Of a DNA stretch of 64,000 bases, positions 33,014 through 42,681 are shown piece by piece. Source of the DNA: Burkholderia ubonensis (lineage in GTDB: Bacteria; Pseudomonadota; Gammaproteobacteria; Burkholderiales; Burkholderiaceae); NCBI RefSeq assembly GCF_001718695.1, contig NZ_CP013420.1, forward strand, positions 2,914,001-2,978,000, written 5' to 3'. The position numbers and the translations under genes are program-made. The first letter of the stretch is position 1. Each line of letters begins with the position of its first letter. The notes below the pieces were generated by a model. The model was given only the letters and a program-made list of their open reading frames with translations. It was not told the DNA's origin and searched no databases.

Positions 33014-34609
33014 ATGGCCGTCCACACCGCCGCCCATCATTCGAGCGGGCAAGTGCTGCCGTTTCGCGAATCGCTGCTCGCGATGATCGGCATCTCGTTC
33101 GTGACGATGCTCGTCGCGCTCGACCAGACCGTCGTCGGCACCGCGCTGCCGACCATCGTCGCCGAACTGAAGGGATTCGACCTGTATGCGTGGGTCGCGA
33201 CGTCGTACCTGCTCAGCTCGGTGATCACCGTGCCGATCTTCGGGCGGCTCGGCGACTACTACGGGCGCAAGCCGTTCGTGATCGCGTCGATCGTCGTGTT
33301 CACGGGCGCGTCGGTGCTGTGCGGGATGGCCAACGACATGCTCTACCTGGTGCTCGCGCGCGGCCTGCAGGGGATCGGCGGCGGAATGCTGGTCGGCACC
33401 GCGTTCGCGTGCATTCCCGACCTGTTCCCCGATTCCGTCGTGCGGCTGCGCTGGCAGGTGATGATGAGTTCCGCGTTCGGCATCGCGAACGCGATCGGGC
33501 CGTCGCTCGGCGGCGTGCTGACCCAGTCGCTGGGCTGGCGCTCGGTGTTCTACGTGAACCTGCCGGTCGGCCTGCTGTCGCTGCTGTTCGTGTGGCGCTA
33601 CCTGCCGCACCTGCGGCAGGTCGAGCACGACCGCAAGATGCGGCTCGACTGGCCGGGCGCGCTCTTGATCGCGCTGTCGCTCGGCGCGCTGCAGCTGTTC
33701 GTCGAGTGGCTGCCGAAGCACGGCGTCGCCGGCTGGCCGACGCTGCTGCTCGGCGTCGCGCTCGCCGCCGGCATTGGGCTGTGGCGCTGGGAGAAGCGCT
33801 GCGCGCAGCCGATTTTGCCGTTCGACATGTTCGGCAATCGCGCGCTGTCCGCGCTGTTCGTGCTCGCGATCCTCGCCGGCTTCTCGATGTTCTCGCTGCT
33901 GTTCTACGCGCCATTGCTGTTCCAGGGCGGGTTCGGCATGTCGCCGAAGGAAGCGGGGCTCGTCATCACGCCGCTCGTCGTATTCATCACGATCGGCAGC
34001 ATCATGAACGGCCGCGTCGTCACCCGCATCCGCCACCCGAACGCGATGCTGCACGTCGGCTTCGCGCTGTTCGCGATCACGTGCGCCGGCGTCGTCGTGT
34101 CGACGCATGCGACGCCCCGCTGGCTGCTGATGGCGCTGATGGTCGCGGGCGGCGTCGGCCTCGGCTTCGTGCTGCCGAACCTGACGGTGTTCGCGCAGCA
34201 GACCGCCGGACGCGAGCATCTCGGCATCGCCACCGCGCTGCTGCAGTCGCTGCGGATGGTCGGCGGGATGGCCGGCACCGCGCTGACGGGCACGCTCGTC
34301 AGCCAGATGTATGCGGGCGGCGTGCGCGACGCGCTCGGCGCCGACCACGCGCTGCAATGGCACGCGCCCCTCGCCGATCCGCAGATCCTGATCGACCGTG
34401 CGGCGCAGGCCGGCCTCGTCGGCGAGTTGACGCGCGCCGGGCATAATGGCGCGCTGCTGCTGGAAGCCGCCCGCGAATCGCTCGTCGGCGCGATTCACGC
34501 GGGCGTCGCGGTGGCGGCGGCGGTGGCCGTGTATGCGGTGTGGCAGTGCCGCCGCGTGCCGCCCGTCACGCTGCGGCGCAAGATCGAACCGCATGTCGCG
34601 GCCGATTGA
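33014..34609 (+). CDS. MFS drug exporter, DHA2 (14-TMS) family
   Basis: This 531-residue proton-driven exporter of the DHA2 family (EmrB/QacA type) has about fourteen membrane helices. Family motifs include the first helix LDQTVVGTALPTIV, motif A GRLGDYYGRK near residue 75, and the motif C-like GIANAIGPSLGGVL. Substrates of this group are lipophilic drugs, dyes and organic acids; the exact one is unknown. The gene is followed at 35 bases by a marR gene and preceded by a palindromic operator, the usual layout for inducible efflux. Confidence 0.9.
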   Translation: MAVHTAAHHSSGQVLPFRESLLAMIGISFVTMLVALDQTVVGTALPTIVAELKGFDLYAWVATSYLLSSVITVPIFGRLGDYYGRKPFVIASIVVFTGASVLCGMANDMLYLVLARGLQGIGGGMLVGTAFACIPDLFPDSVVRLRWQVMMSSAFGIANAIGPSLGGVLTQSLGWRSVFYVNLPVGLLSLLFVWRYLPHLRQVEHDRKMRLDWPGALLIALSLGALQLFVEWLPKHGVAGWPTLLLGVALAAGIGLWRWEKRCAQPILPFDMFGNRALSALFVLAILAGFSMFSLLFYAPLLFQGGFGMSPKEAGLVITPLVVFITIGSIMNGRVVTRIRHPNAMLHVGFALFAITCAGVVVSTHATPRWLLMALMVAGGVGLGFVLPNLTVFAQQTAGREHLGIATALLQSLRMVGGMAGTALTGTLVSQMYAGGVRDALGADHALQWHAPLADPQILIDRAAQAGLVGELTRAGHNGALLLEAARESLVGAIHAGVAVAAAVAVYAVWQCRRVPPVTLRRKIEPHVAAD

Positions 34610-34644
34610 AACGATTCACCGAATGAACGAGTAGGCATCAGCGC

Positions 34645-35091
34645 ATGGAAGAACAGGACCGCGTCGCGATCTTGCAGCAATTCGGACGGACGTATCGCGC
34701 GTTCTTGACTGCGTTCGAGGCGCACGTCGGCCAGCCGATGCCGCGCTGGCGCATCATGGTCGCGCTGCACTCGCTGGGTGGGGAAGCGTCGCAGAAGCGG
34801 CTCGTCGAGATCCTGCGGATCGACCCCGGCGCGCTCACGCGCCAGCTGAAGTCGCTCGACGCGCTCGGCTGGATCGAGCGCGAATCCGACGAGCGCGACA
34901 ACCGCGTGACGAACGTGAAGCTGACCGCCGACGGGCGTGCGGCGTTCGAGGCGAGCCTGCCGCGCCGCCGCGCGTTCCTCGACAAGACGGTCGCGCGGCT
35001 GCCGGACGACGTGTTGACGGCGCTGTCAGGCGCGCTGGCGATGCTGGAGTCGCGGATCGCGGAGGTCGGCTCGACGCCGTCTCCGCACTGA
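34645..35091 (+). CDS. MarR family transcriptional regulator
   Basis: This 148-residue winged-helix protein has the DNA-binding region near 45-100 (QKRLVEILRIDPGALTRQLKSL recognition helix, wing ERESDERDNRVTNVKLT). MarR proteins bind palindromes and release them on binding aromatic or other small ligands. Being in the same operon as the DHA2 exporter, it probably represses that operon through the palindrome at 32983-32996. No separate promoter is obvious in the 35-base gap. Confidence 0.9.
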   Translation: MEEQDRVAILQQFGRTYRAFLTAFEAHVGQPMPRWRIMVALHSLGGEASQKRLVEILRIDPGALTRQLKSLDALGWIERESDERDNRVTNVKLTADGRAAFEASLPRRRAFLDKTVARLPDDVLTALSGALAMLESRIAEVGSTPSPH

Positions 35092-35197
35092 AGGGCGGCG
35101 ACCGGCGCGGCGCGGCGGGCCCGAGAGCCCACCGCCCAACGCCGGCCGGCGCTCGTCACATCACTTCATTTCCCTTCTACGGGCACGACGACTTCGC

Positions 35198-35779
35198 TCA
35201 CAGCTCGATGCGCGTGCCGAGCAGTGCGAGGAATTGCGCGAGCCACGCCGGATGCGCGGGCCACGCGGGCGCGGTGACGAACGGCGCGTCGGTGACCGCC
35301 GCATCGACCGGAATGTCCGCATATTCGCCGCCCGCGAGCTTCACTTCGGGCGCGCAGGCCGGGTAGGCCGAGATGCGCTTGCCGCGGATCACGTCGGCGG
35401 CGGCGAGCAGTTGCGCCGCATGGCAGATCGCGGCGATCGGCTTGCCCGCCGCCGCGAACGCGCGCACGAGCGCGATCACCTTCGGATCGAGCCGCAGGTA
35501 TTCCGGCGCGCGGCCGCCCGCGATCGCGAGCGCGTCGTAGCGCGCGGCGTCGACGTCGTCGAACGACGCGTTCAGCGTGAACTGGTGGCCGGGCTTTTCG
35601 GTGTAGGTCTGGTCGCCCTCGAAGTCGTGGATCGCGGTCTTGATCCTGTCGCCCGAGCGCTTGCCCGGGCAGACCGCGTCGACGTGGTGGCCGACGGCCT
35701 GCAGTGCCTGGAACGGCACCATCGTTTCGTAGTCTTCGGCGAAATCGCCGGTGAGGAACAGGATCTTCTTCGCGGCCAT
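35198..35779 (-). CDS. DJ-1/PfpI family protein
   Basis: This 193-residue protein of the DJ-1/PfpI superfamily has the nucleophile-elbow cysteine Cys119 in [10 protein letters not shown] and the upstream glycine-rich [12 protein letters not shown]. Members include glyoxalases, deglycases and so-called intracellular proteases; the [23 protein letters not shown] region is typical of the PfpI-like subgroup. The start at 35779 gives the usual [18 protein letters not shown] beginning. It stands alone, convergent with marR. Confidence 0.85.
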   Translation of the reverse strand: MAAKKILFLTGDFAEDYETMVPFQALQAVGHHVDAVCPGKRSGDRIKTAIHDFEGDQTYTEKPGHQFTLNASFDDVDAARYDALAIAGGRAPEYLRLDPKVIALVRAFAAAGKPIAAICHAAQLLAAADVIRGKRISAYPACAPEVKLAGGEYADIPVDAAVTDAPFVTAPAWPAHPAWLAQFLALLGTRIEL

Positions 35780-35927
35780 GGCTTTCTCCCGGGTTCCATG
35801 CAAAGTTGGGCGGGGCGCGAGCGCGCCCCGGGGACGAAAGCGCAGTGTACTCCGGCGGCCTGAAACCGGTATGACGCGAGGCCGCCCCGTCGCGCGGCGG
35901 GGCGGCCGGATCACGTCGGATGGTCGG

Positions 35928-37208
35928 TCAGAAGAACGTCTCGACCACTTCCGTCACGCGGAACTGCGGATCGAGCACGAGCAGCTGGCGCCACTTGTCG
36001 AACGTCAGGCACGGGTGCGAGATGTCGAACGCGATCATGTCGCCGACCTTCACGTCCGCGCCGGGCGGGATCTGCAGGTACGCGTGCTGGTCCATCAGGC
36101 CGGTGATCGCCCAGCCTTCGGCTGCTGCAACGTCGCGCGGTGCGCTGTCGCGGCCCGGGCGGAAATGCCGGGCCGGCTCGGGCAGGCCCGCGTCGAACGC
36201 CGAGTCGCGCTTGCCGAGCGCGACGATTGCGCGATCCGGCTCCGGCACCGACTGCACGTACGCCCACAGCTGCAGCGCCGGCAGCAGCCCTTCGCCCATC
36301 TTGCGCGCGGTCGGGTTGCGCGCGAACACGTCGGTCTGCGCCTTCTTGTAGATGCCGACGTCGTGCGTCAGGTAGCAGCCCGGGCGCAGCACGACTTCCG
36401 CGAAGCCCGCGCCGGACGCCTTCGCGAACTCTTCCGCGACCACGTCGTACCACGCCGAACCCGCGCCGGACAGGATCGCCGGCGTGCGCGCGAAGCGGCC
36501 GGCGGCGGCGAGCTCGCGCGTCAGCGCGACCGCGCCCTGCAGGAACGCGCGGATCTCGCCTTCCTCCTTCAGCACGCCTTCGTAGAGTTCGATCCCGGCC
36601 AGCTTCAGCGTGTCCGGATAGCGGGCGAGCGCCGCGAGCACCGCGTCGCGCTGCGCGGCGTCGCGCACGCCGGTGCGCCCGCCCGGCACGCCGAGCTCGA
36701 GCAGCACGTTGAGCGACTTTTTCGCGTTGCCGAAGAACTGGCCGAGCTGGTCGACGCCGTCGGCGGAATCGACGAGGCAGAAGAACTCGAAATCGGGATC
36801 CGACAGCAGCCCCGCGATGATCGTCATGTTCTGGCGGCCGACCAGCTGGTTCGCGAGCAGCACGCGCCGCACGCCGCCGTGATACGCGGCCTGCGTCTGG
36901 TGCGCGGTCGCGAGCGTGATGCCCCACGCGCCGGCGTCGAGCTGGCGGCGGAACAGCTGCGGCGCCATCGTCGTCTTGCCGTGCGGCGCGAACTTGACGC
37001 CGTATTCCTCGACGAACGCCTGCATCCACTTCAGGTTGTGCTCGATGCGGTCCTCGTACAGCACCGCGGCCGGCAGGCTGACGTCCTCCGCGAGCAGGTT
37101 CCACTCGAGGCGGCCCGCGTCGCCGAGCGGCACGCTCGCGCTCGGCACATTGCCGAGGCCCTTGCCGAACGGATCGATCGTCGCATCCTGATAGTTTGTA
37201 ACTTTCAT
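35928..37208 (-). CDS. PLP-dependent D-amino-acid deaminase (D-serine dehydratase-like)
   Basis: This 426-residue protein has an alanine racemase-like TIM barrel in the first two thirds, with the PLP lysine probably Lys78 (FAPHGKTT). The C-terminal domain is of D-serine dehydratase-like type, with a zinc-binding His-x-Cys in DISHPCLTF. Relatives include eukaryotic-type D-serine dehydratase, D-threonine aldolase and Burkholderia amino-acid deaminases. The neighbours (N-acyl-D-amino-acid deacylase, RidA, RpiR regulator) support deamination of a D-amino acid to a keto acid. It is divergent from the regulator gene. Confidence 0.82.
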   Translation of the reverse strand: MKVTNYQDATIDPFGKGLGNVPSASVPLGDAGRLEWNLLAEDVSLPAAVLYEDRIEHNLKWMQAFVEEYGVKFAPHGKTTMAPQLFRRQLDAGAWGITLATAHQTQAAYHGGVRRVLLANQLVGRQNMTIIAGLLSDPDFEFFCLVDSADGVDQLGQFFGNAKKSLNVLLELGVPGGRTGVRDAAQRDAVLAALARYPDTLKLAGIELYEGVLKEEGEIRAFLQGAVALTRELAAAGRFARTPAILSGAGSAWYDVVAEEFAKASGAGFAEVVLRPGCYLTHDVGIYKKAQTDVFARNPTARKMGEGLLPALQLWAYVQSVPEPDRAIVALGKRDSAFDAGLPEPARHFRPGRDSAPRDVAAAEGWAITGLMDQHAYLQIPPGADVKVGDMIAFDISHPCLTFDKWRQLLVLDPQFRVTEVVETFF

Positions 37209-37286
37209 GTCATCCCGCTCCATCATTGATATGCATTGCACTGAAGTTGACATGCCGATGGTACAGAAAGTAGCATCGGCGCGGTA

Positions 37287-37303
37287 ATGTTATTTAGTAA
37301 CAT
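37287..37303. promoter_or_regulatory. Palindromic operator between the deaminase and rpiR genes
   Basis: ATGTTA-TTTAG-TAACAT is a perfect 6-5-6 inverted repeat in the A+T-rich divergent gap, 25 bases before the regulator start. It is a good candidate for autoregulation and for control of the deaminase gene by the adjacent RpiR protein. Confidence 0.6.
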
Positions 37304-37327
37304 GGTGCGCCGCACCCAGTCCCGCAG

Positions 37328-38257
37328 ATGAATCCGTCCGTCACTTCGTCTTCCGTCCCGCCGGCTGCCGGCGCTGCCGCCCAGCCGGCCGTCGACATCG
37401 TCGCCCGGATCGCCGAATGCGCGCCCGAGCTGCGCGACGCCGAGCGCAAGGTGGCCGCGTTCATCCTCGCCGATCTCGCGCGCGCCGCGCATGCGAGCAT
37501 CGGCACGCTCGCGCGCGACGCCGACGTGAGCGTCGCGACGGTCACGCGCTTCGCGAAGGCGGTCGGCTGCCGCGACGTGCGCGAGCTGAAGCTGCTCGTC
37601 GCGCAGGCGGCGGCGGTCGGCCAGCGCTTTCTCGCGCCGTCCGACGGCGCGGGCGAGGATGACGCGAATCCCGCGTCGGTCGTCTACGACGAGATCCACG
37701 TCGCGCTCGCGCACAACCACCAGCTGCTGCGCCAGACGTCGTTCGACGCGGCCGCCGACCTGCTCGCCGGCGCGAAGATGGTCTACGTGTACGGGCAGGG
37801 CGGCGGCTCGACCGCGCTCGCCGACGAGCTGCGCTTCCGCCTCGTGCGCTTCGGCCGGCCGGTCGCGAGCTACCAGGACAGCGTGCTGCAGCGGATGGTC
37901 GCGGCGACGGCGTCGCGCGATTCCGTCGTGGTCGCGCTGTCGGTGAGCGGGCGCGTGCCGGAGCTGCTGGAAAGCTGCGCGCTCGCGAAGCGCTACGGCG
38001 CGCCGCTGATCGCGGTGACCGCGCCGGCGTCGCCGCTCGCGCAGCTTGCCGACCACCTGATTCCGGTCGTCGCGTTCGAAACCGATTTCATCTACAAGCC
38101 GTCGACGTCGCGCTACGCGATGATGATGGCCATCGACGTGCTCGTCACCGAGGTCGCGCTGCGGCTCGGCGACGCGTGCCGCGAATCGCTGCGCCGCGTC
38201 AAGCATGCGCTCGATGCGCACCGCGGCGGCGGAGACCGCCAACCGCTAGGAGACTGA
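37328..38257 (+). CDS. RpiR/MurR family transcriptional regulator
   Basis: This 309-residue regulator has an N-terminal helix-turn-helix (about residues 25-100; IGTLARDADVSVATVTRFAKAVGC) and a C-terminal SIS domain (about 140-275; YVYGQGGGSTALADEL, VVALSVSGRVPELLESC). SIS domains usually bind sugar phosphates, but in this locus the ligand may be a D-amino-acid derivative. It lies two bases before the deacylase start, so the two are co-transcribed, and divergent from the D-amino-acid deaminase. Confidence 0.88.
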   Translation: MNPSVTSSSVPPAAGAAAQPAVDIVARIAECAPELRDAERKVAAFILADLARAAHASIGTLARDADVSVATVTRFAKAVGCRDVRELKLLVAQAAAVGQRFLAPSDGAGEDDANPASVVYDEIHVALAHNHQLLRQTSFDAAADLLAGAKMVYVYGQGGGSTALADELRFRLVRFGRPVASYQDSVLQRMVAATASRDSVVVALSVSGRVPELLESCALAKRYGAPLIAVTAPASPLAQLADHLIPVVAFETDFIYKPSTSRYAMMMAIDVLVTEVALRLGDACRESLRRVKHALDAHRGGGDRQPLGD

Positions 38258-38259
38258 CC

Positions 38260-39741
38260 ATGCATTCGCATCCCGAAGCCGCCGATACGCTGATCGTCGG
38301 CGCGCAGCTGTACGACGGCACCGGCGCGCCGCCCGTCGAGCGCGACGTCGCGATCCGCAACGGCGCGATCGTCGCGATCGGCAACCTGTCGAACTGGCTG
38401 GCCGAGGAGGTCGTCGAAGCGAACGGCCGCGCGCTGGCGCCGGGCTTCGTCGACGTGCACACGCACGACGACACGCACGTGATCCGCTCGCCGCAGATGC
38501 TGCCGAAGATCACCCAGGGCGTGACGACCGTGATCGTCGGCAACTGCGGGATCAGCGCGTCGCCGGTGACGCTCGCGGGCGATCCGCCCGACCCGATGAA
38601 CCTGCTCGGCGAGCGCGGCGCGTTCCGGTACCCGAGCTTCGCCGACTACGTCGAGGCGGTGAACGACGCGCGGCCGGCCGTCAACGTCGCCGCGCTCGTC
38701 GGCCACACCGCGCTGCGCAACAACCAGATGGACCGCCTCGACCGCGCGGCCACCGATGCGGAAATCGCCGGCATGCGCGCGCAGCTCGAGGAGGCGCTCG
38801 CGCACGGCGCGCTCGGGCTGTCGTCGGGGCTCGCGTACGGCTCCGCGTTCGCGGCGCCGCCCGAGGAAGTGATGGCGCTCGCCGAGCCGCTCGCGAACGC
38901 GGGCGCGCTGTACACGACGCACATGCGCACCGAGTTCGACGCGATCCTCGATGCGATGGACGAGGCGTATCGCGTCGGCCGCCACGCGCGGGTGCCGGTC
39001 GTGATCTCGCACCTGAAATGCGCGGGCCCGTCGAACTGGGGGCGCAGCACCGAGGTGCTCGCGTCGCTCGAAGGCGCGCGCCGCTACCAGCCGGTCGGCT
39101 GCGACTGCTATCCGTACAGCCGCAGCTCGTCGACGCTCGACCTGAAGCAGGTGACGGGCGACATCGACATCACGATCACGTGGTCGGAGCCGCATCCGGA
39201 AGTGGCGGGCAAGCTGCTGAAGGCGATCGCGGCCGACTGGGGCGTGACCGAGCAGGAGGCCGCGCAGCGGATCCGGCCGGCGGGCGCCGTGTACCACAAC
39301 ATGTCCGAGGACGACGTGCGCCGGATCCTGTCGCATCCGGCGACGATGGTCGGCTCGGACGGCCTGCCGAACGATCCGCTGCCGCATCCGCGGCTGTGGG
39401 GCGCGTTCCCGCGCGTGCTCGGGCATTACGCGCGCGACACCGGCCTGCTGCCGCTCGAGGAGGCGATCCGCAAGATGACGTCGCTGTCCGCGCGCCGCTT
39501 CGGGCTCGCGGGGCGCGGCGAGGTGCGCGTGGGCTTCCACGCGGATCTCGTGCTGTTCGATCCAGCGCGCGTGATCGACGCGGCGACCTTCGACAAGCCG
39601 CAGCAGCCGGCGCACGGGATCGACGCGGTGTGGGTCAACGGCGTGCTGACCTACCGCGATGGCCAGCCGACCGGCGAGCGCGCAGGCGGCTTCGTCGCGC
39701 GTGGCGAGCGTTCTGCGGCCGCCGCCGATGCGGCCTTCTGA
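38260..39741 (+). CDS. N-acyl-D-amino-acid deacylase (D-aminoacylase)
   Basis: This 493-residue amidohydrolase hydrolyses N-acyl-D-amino acids to the free D-amino acid and a carboxylate. Metal site residues are visible: DVHTHDD with His67 and His69, Cys96 in VGNCG (the metal-bridging cysteine of D-aminoacylase), VVISHLKCAG near 250, and a late VGSDGLP Asp. The ATG at 38260 is preceded by TAGGAGA. The product would feed the PLP deaminase encoded divergently, and RidA follows at 95 bases. Confidence 0.9.
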   Translation: MHSHPEAADTLIVGAQLYDGTGAPPVERDVAIRNGAIVAIGNLSNWLAEEVVEANGRALAPGFVDVHTHDDTHVIRSPQMLPKITQGVTTVIVGNCGISASPVTLAGDPPDPMNLLGERGAFRYPSFADYVEAVNDARPAVNVAALVGHTALRNNQMDRLDRAATDAEIAGMRAQLEEALAHGALGLSSGLAYGSAFAAPPEEVMALAEPLANAGALYTTHMRTEFDAILDAMDEAYRVGRHARVPVVISHLKCAGPSNWGRSTEVLASLEGARRYQPVGCDCYPYSRSSSTLDLKQVTGDIDITITWSEPHPEVAGKLLKAIAADWGVTEQEAAQRIRPAGAVYHNMSEDDVRRILSHPATMVGSDGLPNDPLPHPRLWGAFPRVLGHYARDTGLLPLEEAIRKMTSLSARRFGLAGRGEVRVGFHADLVLFDPARVIDAATFDKPQQPAHGIDAVWVNGVLTYRDGQPTGERAGGFVARGERSAAAADAAF

Positions 39742-39836
39742 GCGCGGCAGGCAGGTCGAGATTCGGCGTGTGCCGCGAGCGGCGCGCGCCTTCGCAATGA
39801 AATGGAACTGAACCGGAACTGAAACGGAGTGAAACG

Positions 39837-40223
39837 ATGAAGCGATATGGCGTAGGCGAAGCGAAGGGGACGGGCGGGCAGGTGATGCCGTTTGCGCGTG
39901 CGGTCGAGGCCGACGGCTGGCTGTACGTGTCGGGCCAGACGCCGATGGTGAACGGCGAGGTGGTCGAAGGCGGGATCGTCACGCAGTCGAAGCAGGCGAT
40001 CGAGAACGTGATCGCGATCCTGAAGGAAGCCGGCTACGGCCTCGAGCACGTCGTGCGCTGCGGCGTGTGGCTCGACGACGCGCGCGATTTCGCGTCGTTC
40101 AACAAGGTGTTCATCTCGTACTTCGGCGAGCATCCGCCGGCGCGCGCGTGCGTGCAGTCGAGCATGGTGATCGACTGCAAGGTCGAGGTCGATTGCATCG
40201 CGTACAAGGCGCCGGTGAAGTAA
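39837..40223 (+). CDS. RidA family enamine/imine deaminase
   Basis: This 128-residue protein of the RidA/YjgF/UK114 family shows the family pattern WLYVSGQTP, a central VRCGVWLDDARDFASFN and PPARACVQSS with the substrate-binding arginine. RidA proteins hydrolyse reactive enamines and imines released by PLP dehydratases and D-amino-acid enzymes, which fits the two genes upstream. The CGGAGT ribosome site lies about six bases before the ATG. A terminator follows. Confidence 0.88.
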   Translation: MKRYGVGEAKGTGGQVMPFARAVEADGWLYVSGQTPMVNGEVVEGGIVTQSKQAIENVIAILKEAGYGLEHVVRCGVWLDDARDFASFNKVFISYFGEHPPARACVQSSMVIDCKVEVDCIAYKAPVK

Positions 40224-40250
40224 CGCGGCCGCGCTGCTGGTCGCAAGGCA

Positions 40251-40284
40251 AACAGCCCCGCCGGTGCAAACCGGCGGGGCTGTT
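40251..40284. terminator. Bidirectional terminator between ridA-like gene and queF
   Basis: AACAGCCCCGCCGG (40251-40264) pairs perfectly with CCGGCGGGGCTGTT (40271-40284) across a six-base loop. It lies between two convergent genes. Confidence 0.75.
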
Positions 40285-40317
40285 GCGTTCAGGGCCGCGA
40301 GCAGCGGCCGGTGCGCG

Positions 40318-41142
40318 TCACTGCCGCGCCGTCCGCGCGTTATCCGGCATCGGCTGGTTGTAGTTCGTGCGGAACGGGTTGATGTCGAGCCCGCCGCGGC
40401 GCGTATAGCGCGCATACACCGCGAGCTTCACCGGTTTGCACGCATGCAGGATGTCGAGGAAGATCCGCTCGACGCACTGCTCGTGAAAGCCGGTGTGATT
40501 GCGGAACGAGATGATGTAGCGCAGCAGGCCCGCATGGTCGATCTGCGGCCCGACGTAGTGGATCTGCACGCTGCCCCAGTCCGGCTGGCCGGTGACCGGG
40601 CAGTTCGATCTCAGCAGGTCCGACACGAGCGTTTCCTCGACCGGCGCCTCGTCGTGCGCGGCGGCGAGCAGCGACGGATCGGGCTCATAGATGTCGGTGT
40701 CCAGATCGAGCCGGTCGAGCGACAGCCCGTCGAGCTCGTCCATCTCGAGCTTGCCGAAGTCGTGCGGCGACACGAGCTGCACGGAAACGCTCGCGCCGCA
40801 CGCGGCCGACACGTCGCGCTTCAGCGCGTCGCGCACCGCGTCGATCGAATCGAACTTCGTCTGCGCGAACGAGCCGAGATACAGCTTGAACGACTTCGAT
40901 TCGACGATGTTCGGCGATTCGGCCGGCACGTAGAACGTCGCGACCGCGACCTGCGGCTTGCCGCGCGCGTTGAGCCATGACAGCTCGTACGCGTTCCAGA
41001 TGTCGGTGCCGAAGAACGGCAGCGCCGACGTGATGCCGATCTGCGCGCGCGCGCCGGCGCGCGGGATCGGGAACAGCAGCGACGCGTCGTACTGGTTCGC
41101 GTAGACGGTTGCCTTGCCGAGCGGGGAGTGTTCGGGATTCAT
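40318..41142 (-). CDS. queF: NADPH-dependent 7-cyano-7-deazaguanine reductase
   Basis: This 274-residue QueF of the long, two-domain proteobacterial type reduces preQ0 to preQ1 in queuosine synthesis for tRNA. Features are the NADPH motif E-S-K-S-F-K-L-Y ([13 protein letters not shown]) near 85 and the catalytic-site segment [16 protein letters not shown] with its thioimide-forming cysteine. Then come [20 protein letters not shown] and the C-terminal [10 protein letters not shown]. It lies 15 bases downstream of ilvA on the same strand and is probably co-transcribed. Confidence 0.95.
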   Translation of the reverse strand: MNPEHSPLGKATVYANQYDASLLFPIPRAGARAQIGITSALPFFGTDIWNAYELSWLNARGKPQVAVATFYVPAESPNIVESKSFKLYLGSFAQTKFDSIDAVRDALKRDVSAACGASVSVQLVSPHDFGKLEMDELDGLSLDRLDLDTDIYEPDPSLLAAAHDEAPVEETLVSDLLRSNCPVTGQPDWGSVQIHYVGPQIDHAGLLRYIISFRNHTGFHEQCVERIFLDILHACKPVKLAVYARYTRRGGLDINPFRTNYNQPMPDNARTARQ

Positions 41143-41157
41143 GATGGATGGGCTCGC

Positions 41158-42681
41158 TCAGGACAGGAACAGGCGATAGGCCGGATTGCCGCTTTCCTCG
41201 ACGTACGGATAGCCGAGCGTCGCGAGGAAGCGTTCGAACTCCGCATGGTCGGCGGGCGGCACCTGCAGGCCGACGAGGATCGAGCTGTAGTCCGCGCCCT
41301 GGTTGCGGTAGTGGAACAGGCTGATGTTCCAGTCGGGCGCCATCGACGACAGGAACTTCATCAGCGCGCCCGGGCGCTCCGGGAATTCGAAGCGGAACAG
41401 CCGCTCGTCGAGCGCGAGCGGCGAGCGGCCGCCGACCATGTAGCGGATGTGCTCCTTCGACAGCTCGTCGTGCGTCAGGTCGACGGTCTGGAAGCCGTGC
41501 GACTCGAAGTTCGCGGCGATTTCCGCTGATTCGCCGCGGCGCTTGATCTGCACGCCGACGAAGATGTGCGCGGCCTGCGCGTCGGCGATCCGGTAGTTGA
41601 ACTCGGTGACGTTGCGGTCGCCGACGAGCGAGCAGAAGCGCTTGAAGCTGCCGCGCTCCTCGGGGATCGTCACCGCGAACACCGCTTCGCGCGCCTCGCC
41701 GACTTCGGCGCGCTCGGCGACGAAGCGCATCCGGTCGAAGTTCATGTTCGCGCCCGACGTGATCGCGACGAGCGTCTGGTTTTCGATGCCTTCGCGTTCC
41801 GCGTAGAGCTTCGCGCCCGCGACCGCCAGCGCGCCGGAGGGTTCGAGCACGCTGCGGGTGTCCTGGAACACATCCTTGATCGCCGCGCACAGCGCGTCGG
41901 TGTTGACCGTCAGGACGCCGTCGAGGTGTTCGCTGCAGAGCCGGAAGGTTTCCTCGCCGACGAGCTTCACCGCGGTGCCGTCCGCGAACAGGCCGACCTC
42001 GGAAAGCTCGATGCGGCGGCCGGCGTCGATCGACTGCGCCATCGCGCACGAATCCTCGGTCTGCACGCCGATCACCTTGATCTCCGGGCGCACGGCCTTC
42101 ACGTACGCGACGATGCCCGCGGCGAGCCCGCCGCCGCCGATCGGCACGAAGATCGCGTGGATCGGGCCCTGGTGCTGGCGCAGGATTTCCATCGCGACGG
42201 TGCCCTGGCCCGCGATCACGTACGGATCGTCGAACGGGTGGACGAACGTGAGGCCGCGCTCTTCCTGCACCGTCAGCGCATGCTTGTACGCGTCGCTGTA
42301 CGACTCGCCCGCCTGGATCACCTCGACCGACGGGCCGCCGTGCGCGCGCACCGCGTCGACCTTCACCTGCGGCGTCGTGACCGGCACGACGATCACGGCC
42401 TTGATGCCCATCCGGGCCGCCGAGAACGCGACGCCCTGCGCGTGGTTGCCCGCCGACGCGGTAATCACGCCGCGCGCGAGCGCATCGGCCGGAATGTGCG
42501 CCATCTTGTTGTACGCGCCCCGCAGCTTGAACGAGAACACCGGCTGGTTGTCCTCGCGCTTCAGGTAGACGGGGTTGCGCAGCCGGGCCGACAGGTTGCG
42601 GGCCGGTTCGAGCTCTGTCTCGATCGCGACGTCGTAGACGCGCGCGGTGAGGATTTTCTTCAGATAATCGTGGGATGCCAT
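41158..42681 (-). CDS. ilvA: Threonine ammonia-lyase (biosynthetic threonine deaminase)
   Basis: This 507-residue PLP enzyme converts threonine to 2-oxobutyrate and ammonia, the first step of isoleucine synthesis. The PLP lysine is Lys52 in SFKLRGAYNK; the phosphate-binding glycine loop is PIGGGGLAAG near 185. The C-terminal third carries two ACT-like regulatory modules (ITSGANMNFDRMRFVAERAE start, then two repeats through 507), so isoleucine inhibition is expected. The reaction releases an enamine that RidA-type proteins clear; such a gene lies nearby at 39837. Confidence 0.95.
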   Translation of the reverse strand: MASHDYLKKILTARVYDVAIETELEPARNLSARLRNPVYLKREDNQPVFSFKLRGAYNKMAHIPADALARGVITASAGNHAQGVAFSAARMGIKAVIVVPVTTPQVKVDAVRAHGGPSVEVIQAGESYSDAYKHALTVQEERGLTFVHPFDDPYVIAGQGTVAMEILRQHQGPIHAIFVPIGGGGLAAGIVAYVKAVRPEIKVIGVQTEDSCAMAQSIDAGRRIELSEVGLFADGTAVKLVGEETFRLCSEHLDGVLTVNTDALCAAIKDVFQDTRSVLEPSGALAVAGAKLYAEREGIENQTLVAITSGANMNFDRMRFVAERAEVGEAREAVFAVTIPEERGSFKRFCSLVGDRNVTEFNYRIADAQAAHIFVGVQIKRRGESAEIAANFESHGFQTVDLTHDELSKEHIRYMVGGRSPLALDERLFRFEFPERPGALMKFLSSMAPDWNISLFHYRNQGADYSSILVGLQVPPADHAEFERFLATLGYPYVEESGNPAYRLFLS

